14,580 nt of DNA from JAUUZT01 sp964654015 (GTDB lineage Bacteria; Chloroflexota; Dehalococcoidia; GIF9; AB-539-J10). The notes under the pieces were generated by a model, which was given only the letters and a program-made list of their open reading frames with translations, had not been told where the DNA came from and ran no database searches. Each line of letters begins with the position of its first letter. Within the stretch, counting starts at the first letter, position 1. Shown here piece by piece: positions 12,643 to 14,580 of this stretch. The stretch is taken from NCBI GenBank assembly GCA_964654015.1, contig CAZZHQ010000056.1, positions 1-14,580 of the forward strand. The letters run 5' to 3'. The translations under genes were made by a program, and so were the position numbers.

Positions 12643-12676
12643 GCTAATATTACCTGCCTATGGTAATGGTTTAGCT
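12642..12676 (+). terminator. Imperfect hairpin after the coiled-coil protein gene
   Basis: AGCTAA (12642-12647) pairs with TTAGCT (12671-12676), and inside it ATTACC (12649-12654) pairs with GGTAAT (12662-12667), with small internal bulges. It overlaps the stop codon. No U run follows, so termination is uncertain. The rest of the gap to 12820 holds nothing clear. Confidence 0.4.
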
Positions 12677-12820
12677 GTATCATATCGAGGCTCATCAAAT
12701 GTGTAATGAGTTAGTGCCCAAATCTGCAAAGGATACTAAGTAGCAGTTTATATGGTAACTATAAAACAAAGGTTTGTTTGACCGTTATATATAGCTCTGT
12801 GCCATAGTAGTACTAAATAT

Positions 12821-13411
12821 ATGAACCATACATCAATAATCCAGTTTCTAAGGGACAAGGTGTTATCCCGTAGATCATTTCAGATAGTGGCGTTCGTTCT
12901 GGTATTGGCCTTAGCCGTAACGCTTTTTATCATAGCACGTACTCACCTGGATATAGAACGATTTCTAGTCTATGGTTATACTGGGGTATTTCTGGTAAAT
13001 ATGGTTTGTTGTGCTTCAATATTGTTTCCTATTCCTGGGGAAGCAATCAATATCGCTGCCGGAGCGGTTATGAATCCGTTGATGGTTGGATTTGTTGCTG
13101 CGGTTGGGGCTACCGTTGGAGAGCCAACCAGTTATCTGGTTGGTTATCTAGGGAGGAAGATAGCCCTGACTGGTTATTGGGACAAATATAGGAGTGCTGA
13201 GCGATGGATGAAGCATTATGGCAATTTCGCCATTTTTCTTTTTGCGTTATTGCCTATATTGATATTTGACCTTATTGGCATGGTTGCAGGGTCGACCAGG
13301 TATCCTTTATGGAAATTCTTGCTGGCTTGCTTTGTTGGTCGACTTCTCAGATGTGTTATTGAAGCATACTTAGGATTTGGGCTTCTGTCTTTTATACCAT
13401 CGTTCTGGTAA
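12821..13411 (+). CDS. DedA/VTT-domain (SNARE-associated) membrane protein
   Basis: The 196-residue product has several membrane segments: about 21-40, 53-70, 76-98, 135-157 and 163-190. It carries family features of the VTT/DedA group: FPIPGEAINIAAGAVM (about 69-84) as the re-entrant 'f.P.P.e.i...aG' segment, GATVGEPTSYLVGYLGRK (96-113) and a C-terminal GRLLRCVIEAYLGFG (173-187). VTT proteins sit in the inner membrane and are linked to lipid transport or scrambling and to membrane stress. The exact substrate here is not readable from sequence. Length is normal. There is no good SD before the ATG, and TTGACC (12778-12783) is a possible -35. It converges with the radical SAM gene, with six bases between stop codons. 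Confidence 0.82.
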   Translation: MNHTSIIQFLRDKVLSRRSFQIVAFVLVLALAVTLFIIARTHLDIERFLVYGYTGVFLVNMVCCASILFPIPGEAINIAAGAVMNPLMVGFVAAVGATVGEPTSYLVGYLGRKIALTGYWDKYRSAERWMKHYGNFAIFLFALLPILIFDLIGMVAGSTRYPLWKFLLACFVGRLLRCVIEAYLGFGLLSFIPSFW

Positions 13412-13417
13412 GTTATC

Positions 13418-14455
13418 TCAGGTTGATTTGTAATTCTTATTTGATAAATACCCTTTTCGTAGTGACCAGAGTCTTTTTACATATACCGGTCCATCTTTCA
13501 TTAAACTGAAAAGGGATCGGCCAGTGTATGATCTAATGCTCACCCAACAAGCACCACATCTATTAGTACAAGAATAATTATTTATCATTTCTTTCTGATT
13601 ATGAAATTTGTAACGTTGCAATGAGCATGGAATAAAACTTCCGTCAGGCGTCACTACAAAAAAACTAATGCCAGCCTTACAACCCGGCATATAACCCTGT
13701 TGAAAAAACTTTACAGTATCTAGAAGTACTGTATCTGAATTGGTTATACAATTACTATGCTTTTTCAACTCTATCAGTTCATGGATATTCTTACGAAGAA
13801 GTTTTAAAGCCGCTGTATCATTTATAGAATAGCTTTGGTCGCCTGTGCGTAATGAAGTATACGCACTGTATGAGACAGATACCCCCCAATTCATAGCGGT
13901 TTTAGCTATGGGGAGTAACTCATTAAAATTGGCTTTAGTTATAGCAGTATTCAGGAGGATATCGCGATAGCCAATCTTGGCCAAGCCTGGGATGGTATCA
14001 CTAAGATGTTTGTATAGACCACGGCGCCGCCGAAAATCATCATGCCTCTCATCAGGGAAGTCAAGCGATACTGAAAGCTGGTTTACTCCTGCATTGTGTA
14101 ACTGTAAATATAAGGATTCACTCAGTAAGGCTCCGTTAGTTACAAGGATCAGATAAGGACTTCCTGTCCCATGCTTGATTGCTGAGACAATCTCGACTAT
14201 ATCTTCACGTAGAAGAGGTTCACCACCTGATATCTGTACAACTGGAGGTTTCAGTTGTTGAATTAATCTTGCATAGTCATCTGGCGCAATTTGCTTTTCA
14301 TCTTTTATCACGCCTCCAAGGTCACAATGCCTACAGTTACAATTGCATGACAGTGTAACTTCTAGTGACATAGCTAAAGGACGATTAGTCAGATAATTTC
14401 TGATACCACCATAGGTGATACCTAATATGTCTCGTGGGCCAATATTTGTCGTCAT
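13418..14455 (-). CDS. Radical SAM protein with C-terminal cysteine-rich (SPASM/twitch-like) region
   Basis: The 345-residue protein has the radical SAM cluster motif C-x3-C-x2-C as Cys37, Cys41 and Cys44 (LSCNCNCRHCDLGG), with a fourth cysteine, Cys39, inside the motif. SGGEPLLRED (76-85) is the SAM-binding GGE motif. Later come LVTNGALLSE and VNQLSVSLDFPDERHDDF, usual beta-4 and beta-5 elements. The C-terminal part has GCKAG (Cys259), VTPDGSFIPCS (Cys277) and CTNRCGACW (Cys296, Cys300, Cys303), typical ligands of an auxiliary iron-sulfur cluster in SPASM- or twitch-type enzymes. It should bind one or two 4Fe-4S clusters and start radical chemistry on a peptide or small molecule. No precursor peptide is visible next to it. 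The ATG at 14455 has only a poor SD. Confidence 0.88.
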   Translation of the reverse strand: MTTNIGPRDILGITYGGIRNYLTNRPLAMSLEVTLSCNCNCRHCDLGGVIKDEKQIAPDDYARLIQQLKPPVVQISGGEPLLREDIVEIVSAIKHGTGSPYLILVTNGALLSESLYLQLHNAGVNQLSVSLDFPDERHDDFRRRRGLYKHLSDTIPGLAKIGYRDILLNTAITKANFNELLPIAKTAMNWGVSVSYSAYTSLRTGDQSYSINDTAALKLLRKNIHELIELKKHSNCITNSDTVLLDTVKFFQQGYMPGCKAGISFFVVTPDGSFIPCSLQRYKFHNQKEMINNYSCTNRCGACWVSIRSYTGRSLFSLMKDGPVYVKRLWSLRKGYLSNKNYKST

Positions 14456-14499
14456 CTGCTGTTAGTAGTTATTCTATCATATATAAAAATGTATTAGTG

Positions 14500-14513
14500 C
14501 TGTCCATGGACAG
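14500..14513. repeat. 14-bp perfect palindrome
   Basis: CTGTCCATGGACAG reads the same on both strands. It contains TGTCCA and TGGACA, the inner ends of the IS3-type termini seen at 31-55 and 14526-14550. GGACAGAT occurs at 14508-14515 and again at 14546-14553. Confidence 0.6.
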
Positions 14514-14515
14514 AT

Positions 14516-14535
14516 TGGAGTGAACTGGAGTGAAC
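14516..14535 (+). repeat. Tandem direct repeat of 10 bases at the IS end
   Basis: TGGAGTGAAC occurs twice without a gap (14516-14525 and 14526-14535). The second copy is the outer part of the IS3-like terminus, so the outer ten bases of the end are duplicated. Confidence 0.7.
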
Positions 14536-14580
14536 CCTTAAAACTGGACAGATCAGGTTAGGAAGGTTTGGCAGGGTCGA
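14526..14580. mobile_element. Terminus of a second IS3-like element (partial)
   Basis: Bases 14526-14550 start TGGAGTGAACCC and end AAAACTGGACA. They match the outward-read terminus at 31-55 at 18 of 25 positions, including TG at the outer end, CCC, AAAA and TGGACA. The element body would lie to the right, beyond the window. Which end it is, and so the transposase strand, cannot be told from the remaining 30 bases; TAGGAAGG (14559-14566) could be an SD for a first transposase gene. The two ends differ at seven positions, so they probably belong to different elements. Confidence 0.5.

Noticed and set aside
31..14550. Classical composite transposon with identical IS ends
   Set aside because: The two termini differ at 7 of 25 positions, and a tRNA and chromosomal-type genes lie between them. 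Only a bracket of related IS ends is supported.
1..14580. CRISPR array
   Set aside because: No regularly spaced direct repeats and no cas-like genes were found on either strand.

Overview
The window looks like a bacterial chromosomal segment carrying a defence-like cluster, a long cassette of small accessory genes, a tyrosine recombinase beside a tRNA-Lys gene, and ordinary chromosomal genes. Shine-Dalgarno (SD) sequences are strong throughout the cassette (GGAGG types) and base composition is moderate. The tRNA has no encoded CCA. I cannot name the organism from sequence alone. A Chloroflexota (Dehalococcoidia-like) or other anaerobic subsurface bacterium is a weak guess.

Left end (1-3450). 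Bases 31-55 look like the right terminus of an IS3-family insertion sequence. It abuts a 3' gene remnant (56-424), which the insertion apparently cut. A good sigma70-type promoter (598-626) precedes a tight three-gene operon (687-2364): a TIGR04255-family protein, an unrecognised 129 aa protein, and a 172 aa protein with a TQSCD motif. Convergent to it on the minus strand is a PD-(D/E)XK nuclease resembling the PGN_0703 family of putative restriction endonucleases. Together this resembles a defence island.

Middle (3450-10306). A palindrome-rich, AT-rich intergenic region leads into a one-way series of about fourteen small plus-strand genes. Most have no recognisable family and many have strong SDs. 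Recognisable members are an 'ADRSATTILFPDEY' plasmid-type protein, two proteins with paired cysteines (probably zinc-binding), a tandem pair of about 71% identical paralogues, a RuvB/MoxR-like AAA+ ATPase, and a helical protein with a small beta-rich tail. GC-rich hairpins lie between or within several of the genes. I read this as the body of an integrated mobile element (plasmid, phage or integrative element) with no visible capsid, portal, terminase or relaxase gene.

Right (10307-14580). A complete tyrosine integrase ends 13 bp before an intact tRNA-Lys(CTT), the likely attachment locus. Next come apparently chromosomal genes: a membrane-anchored coiled-coil protein with a transglutaminase-like Cys/His domain, a DedA/VTT-family membrane protein, and a convergent radical SAM protein. 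The window ends at a second IS3-like terminus (14526-14550). This is preceded by a tandem 10-bp repeat and a 14-bp palindrome.
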